Translations under genes and position numbers: made by a program | The notes under the pieces: model-generated | Databases searched by the model: none | What the model saw: the letters and a program-made list of their open reading frames with translations, nothing else | Told to the model about the DNA's origin: nothing | Origin: Campanula takesimana | Taxonomy: Eukaryota > Streptophyta > Magnoliopsida > Asterales > Campanulaceae | Assembly: GCA_026119855.1 (NCBI GenBank) | Contig: JAOWBW010001462.1 | Location: 62,001 to 126,000 of the forward strand | Direction: 5' to 3' | Length of the DNA: 64,000 nt | Part shown: positions 1 to 11,659 of the stretch, piece after piece | Layout: every line of letters starts with the position of its first letter | Position numbering within the stretch: the first letter of the stretch is position 1

Positions 1-1018
1 TCTTGCCCTCAAGTTGCGCAGGAACAACTCTTGCTGTCTTGAAGAATTCATCTAACAGCGCAGGCACTATGAAGGATTGCTCAAGAGTGAATAAAGGAAG
101 AATGCCGGAGGTGCTGAGAAGATGAAGCAGATGACGACCAATCGCATCTAAAGAGAGATCTGCCTGAATAAGTTCCCAACCCAGAATGAAATAAACGTGT
201 CCCTGCGTAAAACAATAGATAGAATTAGACAACCTATTGCTTATGGAGCTGTGCGCATATGCAAGTAATGCAGATATACCTTGGCACAAGTTCCATGATA
301 AACAAAATTATGCGCAGAAAATAGAGGGTGCGCAAAAATAATTAGAATGCATACGCAGAGGGATCATGCGCACAGAGAATAAATACTGGATAAGGAGTGT
401 GCGCAGAAAAAAATAGATACACCTATATGCGCAGAAAGCTATGCGCAGGAAACTGTGCGCAGAGCACAAAGATGGGGGGGATGAAAAATAGACTAAATAA
501 AATAATAAAAAATATTTAAGAATATGAACACCCAAGAACACTGAAAAACAAAAGTTGACAAAATTCAACAAAAAGTACATCGAAATGACGGCGAGAACAG
601 GACGAAGTCAACCATGTAAAAAGTAAGGTCAACGACGTTAAAACAAACCCAGAAATTCAGAAAAATGGTTCGACTGCTAAGGAAGTTACGAAGCTCAGAA
701 ATTGACGAAAAACATATGTAACGACCATTGATCAAGAAATAAACTACATGAAAGAATAGATCAGGTAAATACGAACACAACACAACGATCGATTTCAAAA
801 AGATTAGTAAATAAGGGAGAAATCGAAAAAGGGAGTCTTGAGACTTCCAAGAACAACAATGGCGAGGAAAAAAAAGAAGTTATAGTGAAACATACCATGT
901 CTTTAACGGTGGGATGCCTGGATTGTCGTTCTACTTCTTCTTTGTGAGAGTTTCCAGAGTGCGAAGAAGAGTCAGAGATGATAATTTCTGGTTGAGTTTT
1001 GGTTTTCTTGGGAGCCAT
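1..1018 (-). CDS. Partial two-exon gene of unknown function, continuing past the left edge
   Basis: Exon 1 (1018..896) starts at an ATG and encodes 41 residues. It begins MAPKKTKTQPEI and is basic, then Ser/His/Glu-rich. It ends at a good donor (ATG^GTATGT). The intron (895..203) ends in a pyrimidine-rich tract and TTACGCAG. Exon 2 (202..1) continues in the same frame (phase 0) and is open to the window edge, including the stretch GHVYFILGWELIQADLSLD. Matching splice sites, phase and an open frame support a real gene. I do not recognise the product. The intron holds a dense cluster of TGCGCA words (311-455), the same word that saturates the neighbouring Copia element, so this could be a gene carried by or derived from a retroelement. 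A host gene is the alternative. Confidence 0.5.
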
Positions 1019-1892
1019 TGAAATGGTTTAGAAAGAAGGAAGGTTGAGGTTGAAGAAAAGAACAGGAAATGAGAGAAGAGGGTTTAGAGCAGAAGTTAGA
1101 AAGGGAGTGAGAAAGTTTAGAGGGAAGAGAGAGAAGTAGAAAGAGAAGTGGTTTAAGTAGGGAAGGAGAAGTTAGGCGCACGATAGCTACGAAATGTTTG
1201 AGAAAATGTGCAGTGGCGCAGGATAGCAATACCACGTGTCACAAAAGGGAACGCGCGTGCGCAGGCCTATGCGCGCGTGTGCGTGAAGCTCTAAGCCGGT
1301 CACTGTCAAGTCGACTTCCTCATAAATGGTGAGTCAGTGAAAGGACGGGCGCACGTTAGCAGGGTGACGTGGCCGAATGGGGAATGCGCGTGCGCAGTCT
1401 TTGCGAGCGCGTGTGTCAGCGAAAAGAGGCTGACGGCTGTCGCATCACCTTCCTCATTAAATGGTGAGCAGGCATACGAAAGCAGGCGCTGTCACAATCG
1501 CAATTTGCATTGATGACACTGGGATATGCGCAAGGGTAAAAAAGTAATTTCCCAAGAAAATTCAAAAAATAAAGGCGCGGGAAAATAAGAATTTACACAA
1601 GTATCCTTGTGACTCAGCGTTGACTTTTCAGTCAAGGACCTATGTGATAAAATCTAATGAATAGAACACTTACCTGCGGTCCACGATGAATTGCGCATGG
1701 ATAGTTATGCGCAACGCATTGATAGCGCAGAGATTCTGTAAATCTCAGAACTGTTGTTTCATGCGCAAACAGTTGTTTGCGCAGGTGTTGCACAGAGCGC
1801 ATGAAACTTAACCTATTTTGCACACTTATCAAGCAAATACATTAGTATCAATAAATCATATGGACAAGTTAGCTAAGATTAAGCATACCCAT
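1019..1892. other. Upstream region with a GC-rich 131-bp tandem repeat
   Basis: No ORF of interest. Two diverged copies of a roughly 110-bp segment start near 1249 and 1380. Each begins with GGAAYGCGCGTGCGCAG and ends near a CTTCCTCAT..AAATGGTGAG block. They lie 230-470 bp upstream of the start of the minus-strand gene, so they could belong to its promoter or to an LTR. Near 1885-1905, read on the minus strand, an A/G-rich run precedes TGGGTATGCTTA. This resembles the 5' end of the Copia LTR at 6793 and may mark a polypurine tract and 3' LTR start. Confidence 0.35.
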
Positions 1893-1998
1893 TTTTCCTT
1901 TCAAGAGATCACTAGTTAATTTTTGAAGAAATGATATTAGATGTTTATGAGCTTGATAATAGTGCTTGGCAGGATTGATGACTGCTATGGTGGACATA

Positions 1999-3700
1999 TT
2001 ATCGCAGAGTGGGATAATTCTCATCATGAATCCCATTGTCCACAGGTTGTTGCTTCATCCATAGAATTTGGCAGCAGCAACTTTCACCAGCAATACATTC
2101 TGCTTCAGTAGTGGAGATGGGCACAGCAGCTTGTCTCTTGCTTGCCCAAGCTAAGTCGATTTCCAAGGAAATGACCAGTTCCACTTGTGCTCTTCCTGTC
2201 AATTGTGCACGCTGCGTAGTCCGCATCTGAATAACCTACAATTTTAAAGTTCGAATCTTTGGTGTACCAAAGTCCAAGGTTAACAGAGCTAAAAATATAT
2301 CTAATATTTTTACAGCATTTGTGTGTGCTTCAAAAGAATTAGCGTGATAGTGCGCACATATCCAGTCAACATAATATCTTGGCCATCTAGTAGAAGATAA
2401 AGGAGAGTTTATCATACCTAGATATAGTCTGATCAACTTTACCTTTTAAGTCTGTTAAATTTGTTGCTTGTGGCCATTGGAGTGTCGTATGCTTTAGCAT
2501 TCAAGTCCAAACTTCTTGATTGAGTTCCCAGTGTACTTGACTTGGTTTACGAAGATGTTATCATTCAATTGCTTGATTTGAAGCCCGAGGAAGAAAGTGA
2601 TTTCTCCCATCATGCTCATCTCAAACTTGCTTTTCATTTGCTTTTCAAAGCGCTTACAAAGTAACTCATTAGTAGAGCCAAATATAATATCATCGACATA
2701 AATTTGAACAAGTAAAGAATGATCATTATACTTAGCAATAAAAGAGTTGTATCGATTTTACTGCGCTTGAAGCCTTTCTCTAGTAGGAATTTTGATAGCG
2801 TATTGTACCATGCTTTTGGAGTTTGCTTAAGACAGTGCAAAGCTTTCTTGCTTTGATTCTGTGATTCTTCCATTCTTATCCATCTTGTTTCCGAACACCC
2901 ATTGAAGTGCTAAATAATGGTTGAGCTTTTCTTGCACTTCTTGCATAGCATCGATCCATCTTAAAACATGGAGCACTCTATCAATCTTCTTTGATTCGAC
3001 ATAAGAGATAAACGAATGCTACACCGCAAAGTTTGATGCTCTCGATGTGCGAATCCCTATATTGTGATGATAGGAATACGAAGATCAGTGGGAATTTCAT
3101 TTGCTTCAGCATCACGATTATCAAAGGTGATTTGTTGAAGTGGAGAAACATCATGCGCAGAAGGAGGTGTTTGCGCATCAGGAGTTGTAACTTCAGGCGC
3201 ATCATTTATAGTATGCGCATGAGATGGACTGATTCTGAATCTGCTTGATCTATGTCCTGCGCAGGAATAGAATTACTGCACACCTGTCTAAGAAAGCTTA
3301 GCAGTCATCAGAATCATTGGGAGCCAAATGTGGCTCAAGGAGAGAATGCTTATCAAAAAGTAGCATGTACAGATACTAAAATAACTAGAGATTTATCTTA
3401 TTAAGATCATGAAAATATTATAGAATGATTGGCATACCCAACGAGAATACCTTCATCTGCTTTGGCGTCGACTTTTACCTCAATAGTGTTTGCAGCCAAA
3501 GAACTTGAAGAAAGCAATGTTGGGCGCTTTCTCTTTCTCCATAGATCGTATGGAGTAGATGTAGGCTTTGTTGATGATTAGTCTTATTCTGAGTAAAGCA
3601 TGCACTGATGACAGCTTTTTCCCAGAAACACATTGGAAGCTTAGCTTCTGCTATCATTATTTTTCCAGCCTCTATCAACGTGCGATTCTTTCCACAACGC
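1999..3700 (-). pseudogene. Copia pol remnants: integrase, RT and RNase H
   Basis: Translated fragments match Copia pol in the expected order. The integrase-to-RT linker side is at 3678..3475 (includes LPMCFWEKAV and a GKIMIAEAKLP block). The RT palm region is at 2873..2634 (KALHCLKQTPKAWYNTLSKF, LLEKGFKRSKIDTTL). RNase H is at 2226..1999 (DLAWASKRQAAVPISTTEAE, ILWMKQQ). The pieces lie in different frames with intervening stops, so no functional polyprotein can be made. The RT catalytic YVDD box reads MSMI in the open frame and is damaged. Confidence 0.75.
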
Positions 3701-4639
3701 CATTTTGTTGAGGAACTCCAGCAGCAGAGAAATTGTGAAGAATACCATTTGTAGGTTCTTGTTGGTTCTCACAATATTGAGCGACGTCGTTGTTCATAAA
3801 TTTTGTTCTATTGAAGGTCGAACTCTATTGATGTCTTCTATGTTTGGAGATTTAAGGAGAGAAGCCAGGATATCATAGAGATACCACAGGTTAGTCCAAA
3901 GCTTCGCGGTAGTGAGCGGTTCAAACATATGATGTGAAGCGGATGTAAGCGTTTTCACATTGGAGCAATCTTGCTGGAGGAAAACTGCTCAGGTTGCTTA
4001 CTAAGCTGGCATGGTGCTTATACCATTGCTAGCTGATTTCAATTAGGCTTATTGCTACAAGACAAGGATTAGTAATAGAAATTATAGCGGTAAGATCAAA
4101 TAGATTAGAAATTGGTCTTACGAGTCCTTGTGTGCAAAGTTAGTCCAGAAATGCCATTTTTGATGTAACATTGCGTTGAAGAGATATGGCATTCCAGACC
4201 TTTATCTCATAATTGTGATATGGAGAGCAGGTTGCTTTTGGCTTAATCTTTTATGATTAGTCCAAATCCAATTATGTGCCCTTTGTTGTTGTCACCATAT
4301 ATTACTGAGTGATCTCTTCCTTCGTGCGCACCTTTAAGTGTGTTGACATCTCTAGTAGTGTCTAGAATCCACTGTCGATATCAACTGAACTTTGAGAGAG
4401 TGCAGTGAAGTAGATCTTTCCTGCTTGTTGAAATATTAACTTGCGCTCTACAGCAGAGTTATCTTTTAAGATCAGCATACTTTGAGAAATTCCTTGCGCG
4501 ATTGCGGAGTTGGTTATGACGCAGCTTCTGTCAAGATGGCTCTGGCAGATAGGTGCTTGTCATTCTGTCTGCTTGGTGAAGGTGTCCCATTTCCACTAGA
4601 GTGATGGGATCTTTCTTTGATTGTCCTTGGCGCATGCTC

Positions 4640-5046
4640 AGGTTCCATTTCAGAAACAACTTTTGAATCAGTCAGCATTTGCCATTAAGCAGAGTAGTCC
4701 ATCCTCAGAATTAGCATCGTTGTCTTCAGTGTCAAGTCTCCGAGTCTTTAGCTCCTTTTCTGCGCAGTTCTCCTCAGCAACCATTCTGCACTGCTTTGAT
4801 GCTTTGTGCGCAGGGTTGCTTTTCCTTGTGCTCAAGTTTTGAAGGAAGCATTGAAGCGTAATGTCCTGGTTTTCTGCAGTAAACCAAGTCATCTTTCTTT
4901 GAGTCTCTATGAAAGAGAATACGGATTTTTGCTTGAGGATCCACCAGGTTTGGAGAGCTTTCTGAATTTGATGAGGTTTGAGCAGGCGGAGGAATATGTG
5001 AAAAGTTAGCCATTGCCCTAGATTTGAAGCCATATTGAATCGGCAC
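4640..5046 (-). pseudogene. Copia gag fragment with zinc knuckle
   Basis: The minus-strand frame contains YCRKPGHYASMLPSKLEHK, a CCHC-like nucleocapsid knuckle in which the fourth ligand is not recognisable and the frame shifts nearby. Only about 130 codons separate the primer binding site from this knuckle, so the usual N-terminal capsid region is deleted. It lies directly 3' of the LTR and primer site at 5095-5109. Confidence 0.6.
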
Positions 5047-5094
5047 CCAAGCTGTTAAGCTTGAAAAACAGAAACATGTTTTATGAAGGTGTTT

Positions 5095-5106
5095 GATCTG
5101 ATACCA
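5095..5106 (-). other. Copia primer binding site (initiator tRNA-Met type)
   Basis: The minus strand reads TGGTATCAGATC, two nucleotides from the LTR end. The usual Copia site, complementary to the 3' end of initiator tRNA-Met, is TGGTATCAGAGC, so one position is changed. Confidence 0.7.
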
Positions 5107-5108
5107 CT

Positions 5109-6793
5109 TGTTGGTCCCTAAAGGGGCAACAAGGGTGTGAAAATCGCTAGAGGGGGGGGGTGAATAGCGTTTTAAAAATTCTTTTCAAACCCTTTTGCAA
5201 TTCAATGGCAGATGCGCACAACTCTTATTTTGGCTAAGTATAGCGCGCAGCAAGAGTGTGAAATGCACAGCGGAAATTTAAAGCAGCTCTGCGCAGGGTA
5301 TACTGCGCAGAGATAAAAACGCACGCGCTAAGTATGAGGCTAAAGAGTGGCGCAAAATGGGATTCTAAGGCAAAATGAGCAATAACAATTATAGCATCAA
5401 AGAGTGGCAATCTGAAAGATCAAACAAAGCAGTTCATAAAAGGTTAAGCAGGGAATATGCAATAAGTAATGAACACGCTATTTGGAGAGGTTCGATCGAA
5501 GAAAGATCTACATCCTCTACCAAGATGGTTAGTCTTGGATTTCTAATGGAGATCTTATTATATGAGAGAGTATTACAAATTACAACATTTGAGCTCAATA
5601 CTAACTCAAGATCTATTATCTATGAAGAACAAATCCTAGACTAAACCGGTGTATCTCAAGAAGTTCAATCAAAATGATCAAAGCTTCAAGAGGTGTGTAT
5701 GTGACAGAAATTCTGGGCTCTATGAATATGAAAGATGAAGAGCACCAAGAATTCTGGTGATATAGGCTTTGTGATATGAGCAGGAGTTTTGAAGGTTTGA
5801 AGATCTTGAAGGCTGTTCTAAAGAATCTGGAAAAAACTGAGCAGCAGTCTTCAGATCTTCATGGTTTCTCAGTGAAGCATGAAACTCGAGCTCTAAAGCA
5901 TAATGGCCAGCAAGAGGTGCTTGATCAAAGAAGATGATCAAGGGCCGATGAAAAGGGCTGAATTCGAAGGCAGCTTCAAAGGCAGCTTGGAAATGAAGAT
6001 GAGCAGGCTATTTATAGATGAGAGCTTGAATATAGCCGTTGGAGCTCAGAGCAAGGACAATGAGCTGGCACAACATGATTGGTGCGCAGGTGTCCTTTAT
6101 AGCCGTTGGGGCTCTGATCAAAGATGATGACCTGGCACAATATGATTGGTGCGCAGGTGATTTAGAGCCGTTGGAGACTGCGCATGAAGACCAAATTCAA
6201 AAGCTTCTTCTAGAAGGTTGACAGCTGTCTTCACTTGAGATATTATGTTTGAGCGCATCTCCACCGTTGGCTATGCTGAGTGTGCAGAATTTGTCGTTTG
6301 TGCACACCTCATCTTTTTAATAAGCGTGCATCTTCTAGGCGTTTTCCAAACTTTCTAGAATGTGAGATCAGGAGATGAGGAACTTGACCAAGGTTGTGTC
6401 CGCGCACAAAAGGCATGCGTATTGCCGGCGCGCATGGATTCAGCGCATGAGCAGCATGCGCACCATGCTTGGTCACAAAATGATCTCTTTGGAGTTTAGG
6501 AAATAAGATCTTAAAAACTGAGCAGGGTCAAGGGCTGCGCAAGATATCTATGCGCAGTGGCGACCTGCGCAGAGAACATCCTGCGCAGTGAAACGAATCC
6601 TGCTTAGGAAATCTTCGATCTTAAAGCTTCAAGTCCTATAATCTAAGCCTATACTATAACAAGGACTTTAGCTAAAAATTGAAGTTATAAACTTCTTTAC
6701 ATGAGGTCCTAAAGTCCATAAAAATACTCATAGGTTATGGTATCAATCAATTCAAACAAAAGTAGGAGGGCTAAGTGATAAGCATACCCAACA
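5109..6793 (-). repeat. 5' LTR of the Copia element, TGCGCA-rich
   Basis: A 1,685-bp segment bounded by TGTTGG and CCAACA, adjacent to the primer site. It contains many TGCGCA/GCGCAG words and a 67-bp tandem repeat (starts 6031, 6098 and 6163) whose units share AGCCGTTGG and GATTGGTGCGCAGGTG. An A-to-G change separates some units. The PMD gene begins only 180 bp beyond its outer end. Confidence 0.6.
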
Positions 6794-6826
6794 AGTATGT
6801 CGGGGGGCGCGCGCCTGGCGCATAAG

Positions 6827-6835
6827 TTCAGCATA
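6827..6835 (+). promoter_or_regulatory. TATA-like box of the PMD gene
   Basis: CATATTTAAACA lies about 140 bp before the ATG at 6973, in the short gap between the Copia LTR and the gene. The spacing suits a plant TATA box with a roughly 110-nt 5' UTR. This is by position and sequence only. Confidence 0.35.
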
Positions 6836-6972
6836 TTTAAACAGGCTGTTCGCTGTTTTCGGCCAGTTTTCAAAAATTTGAAGAACCCTCCAAATTCCAA
6901 GCCCAATTTTCGTAGAGAAATTACCCCAAAACACTTTCTTGCTGCTCTAGGATCAATTCCGTCACAGAAACG

Positions 6973-7983
6973 ATGTCTGATCGTCAACAATCACCTCCGT
7001 TCGAGATGCCACAGGGCGAGGAGCCCGAAATTGGGGTTGAAGCTATGGACCCGAGCTTGCTTACTTTCCGGCCTCATACCCACATTTCTCACTTCGTGAC
7101 TTCGGGTTTGGTAAGAATGCCTCACCTTTCTTATCGATTTCGGATTTCATGAAGTTCCGTTTTCTTTACCCGAAATATTGCTGCAGCAGCTTTATTGATC
7201 ATTCTATGCATGTTGTTCGTTGCTGCTGATTTGTTGTAAAAAACGTGTTGGGGTCCCCATTTTCATACTCACATACTTGCTTGTACATTGTTCTGCCATT
7301 GAAATCTCTGTGTTGAGTTCATCCGTTTTCTAGCAGTCATGCTGATGAAATTTTCGTTGTTCTTTCTTTCCTTTCAGGAGTGGACCCGTCTGACAGAGAT
7401 CTGCGGTGGGGCTCATGGGCCCATCTCTATATGGAAGAGGTTGCCTGAGAATGTTCGGGCCCGAGTTACAGGGACTCATTTTGGTCTTTTTGTCACCAGC
7501 CTCCCAGCTTTGAAGAATGACCCCGATGTGGTCCAGGCATTGAGGGAAAGATGGTGGGACACCACCCATCCCTTCCATTTACCCATGGGCGAGGTGACTA
7601 TGACGCCTACCGATTTCACAGCTTTGACGGGCTTGCCGTTCATGGGGATGCCTGTCCCTTTTGGTTTGAGAGGGGCTGTCCGGACTCCGGACGAGTTATT
7701 GGCTTTGGTTGACTGCCGGTTCGAGGTCAAAAATTCTCGAGTGACATGGGGGCGAATCCGGGCTAATTTCAGCATCTTGATGGCTGAGGCTCGAGGTGTT
7801 ACTGCTGATCGGGTCGATGCCGTGGCCCGTTGCTTTATTTGGTACATGTTATCCCATACTTTGTTTGCCAACGGGGGATCTTCGGCCTCTTTGGCTCTGC
7901 TTGACTTGTTAGTGGATTTGGACCAGATCGGCCAGTATAACTGGGGCGCAGCGGGCTTAGCTGCTTATTATTTACCTAAATAA
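6973..7983 (+). CDS. Truncated plant mobile domain (PMD, MAIN-like) protein
   Basis: Exon 1 (6973..7110) encodes 46 residues and ends at TTG^GTAAGA. The intron (7111..7377) ends TTTCCTTTCAG. Exon 2 (7378..7983) continues in phase 0 to a TAA, for a total of 247 aa. Family features: TFRPHTHISHFVTSGL, then EWTRLTEICGGAHGPIS and the LPMGEVTMTPTDFTALTGLP block typical of PMD proteins, where a conserved motif precedes a 'TGLP' segment. PMD proteins are nuclear proteins linked to transposon silencing and genome maintenance, and the domain is also carried by transposons. The usual domain is much longer. Here the protein stops just after YNWGAAGLAAYYLPK, where AT-rich DNA and a putative LTR begin, so the C-terminal half is lost. 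It may be a captured or domesticated copy, or a decaying gene. Confidence 0.7.
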
Positions 7984-7984
7984 T

Positions 7985-10026
7985 TATGTGTTCAATTTAT
8001 GTATTATAATAATTTATGCCTAGCATTTTAATTGAGTCATTTGGGTTAGTGTGGTATTGTTGAGTCTTAATTGTTAGTAGGGAGTGTAGTATTGTGTTAG
8101 TAGAAGGGGAGGGGCCTAGATGTAACTTTTTAAATAATTTCCCTACTCCTTCCCTCACCTCCCTCATCCTCACACTCCACCTCCCAGCAAACTCTCTCTC
8201 TCTCCTCCATTTGTGTAGGTAAGCCTTCTCTCCCTTCTCTCTTCATTTTCTTCCTCTTCCTCTTGTTATTTCTCATTTCTTAAAACATGAATCTTGTTTA
8301 GATCGTCGATAGGTTCGTGTGGAGTCAAAAATATTTGAAATCCATCATCTTTGGGAAATCTCAAGTAAGTTGCTTTTCCCCCATTTTGATGCTAAAATGT
8401 TCATATCATGTTTATATAATGCTTGATGTGTTATATTTGAAGTTTGGTTGAGTTTAGAATTTATTTGGGTTTTTGGTTAAAAATGGTGATTGTTATGAAT
8501 GTTGGAATTAAATCTTGGTTTTGGTTGATAAATGGTGTTATTTAGGTCCCCTTTTTAGTTAGATGTTGTTTGGGTACTTTGGGGATCAAGTTGGGAGTGT
8601 TGATTGTGAGAAATTTGGTTTTGGGTAAGAAAATGGAAGAACCCATTTGGTTCTTGCCGTTTTCCGGCGACCTGGGTGCGTGGGCGACCGCCCATGGGTG
8701 GTTTGGGCGACCGCCCATGAGATCAGTTGATCCGGAGAATTTGAGTAAAAGTGAGTGGGTGACCGCCCACTTTTGGGTTGGGCGACTGCCCATGAAGTCA
8801 GTTGGTTTTAGGCTTGGGTGTGGGCTTTGGGCGACCGCCCGGACTGGCTATGGGCGACCGCCCATACCAGCTGTCCTGAGTACCTTTGTTTTCGAATTGT
8901 TTTATGGTTCAAGCCCGATCTAGGCTCGAAGTATCACCCTAGTTAACTTAAGATAACATCATGGAACACTTCATTAAGTGGAATTGATTTTTATGTGAAT
9001 AAATATGATATAGAATTTGATTAAGTATCATTTTGGGAATGTGGTCCATCCTTGATGTGTTGTTGGATTGGTTTACCTTTGTGGTAATTTATTTGGATTG
9101 GTTCCCTACTTTGGAATCATTAGTTGTTTATCGTGCTAATATATTATTACTTAGCATTTATTTGGAAGCCCAGCTGGCATATTTGTTGCATCGGGCGATG
9201 GGAAAGATTATAATGGCAAAGCTAAGTCCATTATAATGTTGACCATTGTTTGCCCTTACTATACCCCTTTTCCAGATTGGCCTTGGAAGAGATAAGTTAG
9301 CTTCCTTTGTGAATGTATCTAGCTACCGAGCATGACTTTGTGGCATGGCTCTTGTCCTTTGTGACACTCTTATGGTTATCGTTCCGGTACCGGGGGTTTT
9401 CTCTTCGGCTTTCATGCTATTATGAAGACGTGATTTGTTGATTATTGAAGCTGCGCAGCGATCCTTTATTTGGATGTATCGGTTTGGAAACCTTGGCTAA
9501 TATCCTTTGTTATGTGTTTATTTCCGCTGCTATCTGTTACGTGATAAATGCCATGTGCTAGCTATGATTTATTATTGTATATTGCACCATAGCATGTCAT
9601 GTAGTTGCATTAGTAACTTATTGAGATTTATCTCACCCCCTTTCTTTTTATCTTTGTTTTTCCTTAACCCCCCCAGGTGCTAAGGATTAGTCTCGCTGAT
9701 CACGAGAAAGAGGACGTCGAGTGTGGATACATTCTTTTGGGGAAAGTTGTTATAGGTTGGTTTACATTATATAAATGTGTAACCTTTTTGGGATAGTTGT
9801 ACCAAACCATGACGTCATTAAGTATTGTACATTTATATTCTGTTGGGCATAAACTTGTGGAAGTTTATGATAGTTGTACTTGGTTATTATCAAACTTGGA
9901 TTTGTAAAACTTTGGACCATCACCTTTTGGTATCAAATGGAATTTTTAACTTCGGTATTTCACAGTTTTGGTTTTAAGTCGACGTCCAGCTCGCGATCTC
10001 GGGCCGCGGGGTTCGGGGTCGCGACA
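7985..10026 (+). repeat. Putative solo LTR of a Ty3/gypsy (Tekay-like) element
   Basis: A 2.0 kb AT-rich non-coding block ends in GGGGTTCGGGGTCGCGACA, the kind of terminus seen in chromovirus LTRs, and abuts Athila-like sequence starting GGGCCCTAG at 10027. The body looks like an LTR: a CT-rich stretch and AG^GTAAG near 8215, and gene-like 3' sequence around 9680-9830. At 8680-8865 it holds six copies of the self-complementary word GGGCGACCGCCC or close variants. The left end (TGTG near 7987) is a guess, and I found no target duplication. Confidence 0.45.
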
Positions 10027-11659
10027 GGGCCCTAGTCGGATATGATTTTATTTGTTTATTATTGGTGTTGCTATCGATTAGGGCCATGGTTACTCATTTT
10101 TTTTGAAGATATAAGGGGACTGAGTTCTTTTCACTCCGAAGTGTATTTCTTTTCTTTGACTTTGTTTGATGGGAGATGTAGAGGAGATAATTATCATTTT
10201 CCTCCATGCTACGCTTATTAGACCGGTGCTTAGATGTGGGGTTAGGAATATTACTCTGTGACGAGTAATGGTCTAAGAGTGGGGGAATTTGATGGATTGG
10301 TATTCACATACATTATCTCTATGTTTCCGGATTGTTTTTATTGACTTTTGGATGTAATTTAGAATAGTTTAATGTAATTTTTGGTCTTTTTGTGTTGAGG
10401 AACTTTTTGAGAATATGTTTGTTTTGAGACACTTTTTAGTGTTATTTTGTGTATTGCAAAGTCCTAGATGTTTAGAGTGTTGAAGACCATCATTGCTAGA
10501 GTCAGAGTCAACGGTAAAAGTCAACAGGCAAAGTCAACAGTCAAGAAAGAAGTGAAGAATAGAAGAAAAGCTGGAATCTGGAGCAGGCGCCCGCTTGCAA
10601 TCATACCAAGCGTCTGCTCGACCCTATACCAGGCGCCCACTCGTCACCTACCAGGCGCGCGCTTACTTCCCCGTTTTTGAAGCCATCTTCTGATTAAACC
10701 AAGCGCCCGCTCGCTCCACCGCCAGGAAAGACGGGAATTAATTAATTGTCAATTTATTATTATTTTCTCTCCTATTTTGGACTCCTCTCTCTTGTATAAA
10801 ATAGATTAGGTTTTCAGAACAGTTTTTTTATGCTTTCTTTTAGGTTTTCTTAGTTTTTGGAAGATTGTAATCAAGATTTTGGGATTTCTTTCATCATCAT
10901 GCATTTATCCTGGTTTATGATTTTTAATTATATTCTTGTGATTCTTGCTATGTCTATGAGTAGCTAAATTCCTTGCTCATGGATTGGGAGTAGCACTATC
11001 GAAACTCTATGCTAAATTGTGCTTAATTAAAATCAATCTTGTTCATTGGAATCAATTTTAATTTATTTAGAGATTTCAACCTTATAGATAGATATTGCTG
11101 GTCTTTAAAACATTAGGGTTTAAATTATTGCACTAGCGTGGATAGTTTTTACATTGACCTATATTTCATTGAATAGATTTAATTGAGGACCTAGCGGAAA
11201 TCAAAAGAGTCTAAAATCAATTGTTCTTGGTATCTTAATAAATTAATAGTGTGTGTTGTTGACCTAGCGGAATACATCACATAGAGGTAATAATAGAGTT
11301 GCAATCCGGTGACCAGACCGTCCCAACCCTTAATTAAGTGAACGATTTCTTGAACAAGTTTGGTAATTTTATTATTAAAAATAGCATAGAGTGAAGATAG
11401 TTGTGAATCTCAATTTGTGAATCTTCGTCAATCTTGAATTCAATCTTTGTTTGCTTTTGCAATCGTAATTATTTAGTTTATTTTTATTGCTTAGTAATTA
11501 AATTAGTTTAATAAAAAAACCCTGGTTACTCTTTACATTAATTAAATCAACTTGTTTATCCACGAGTCTCTGTGGTTCGACCCTTACTTTTGTATACTGC
11601 TACTTCGGCACTTGTACACTTGCAAGGTATTTTTAATTAGAGGGAGATTTTCTCCACCA
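10027..11659 (+). mobile_element. 3' end of an Athila-like element (internal end plus 3' LTR)
   Basis: Positions 10027-10289 match, in inverse orientation, the region next to the 3' LTR of the intact Athila at 50600-50850. Shared blocks are the paired GGGCCCTA..GATTAGGGCC segments, TAGACCGGTG, the GAGTAATGGTCTAAG run and the polypurine tract GTGGGGGAATT. The LTR runs 10290 (TGATGGA) to 11659 (TCCACCA), 1,370 bp against 1,375 bp in the intact element. It has its own four-copy GC-rich cluster (AGGCGCCCGCT type, 10584-10714). The 5' part of the element is absent. Confidence 0.75.

Larger units (their letters stand above)
1893..6793 (-). mobile_element. Degenerate Ty1/Copia retrotransposon
   Basis: Read on the minus strand, the order is 5' LTR (6793..5109), primer binding site, gag zinc knuckle, integrase, reverse transcriptase, RNase H. 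This is the Copia order, with integrase before RT. Frames are broken by stops and frameshifts, and most of gag is missing. The right border has matching ends (TGTTGG at 5109, CCAACA ending at 6793). The left border is uncertain: I place it at a possible polypurine tract near 1893, but no left LTR homologous to 5109-6793 is obvious, so no target duplication can be shown. The word TGCGCA recurs throughout LTR and coding parts. Confidence 0.7.

Noticed and set aside
8112..10031. GGGCC at 8112-8116 as target duplication partner of GGGCC at 10027-10031
   Set aside because: The left copy is not followed by a TG terminus of an LTR; four extra bases intervene, so the match is probably chance.
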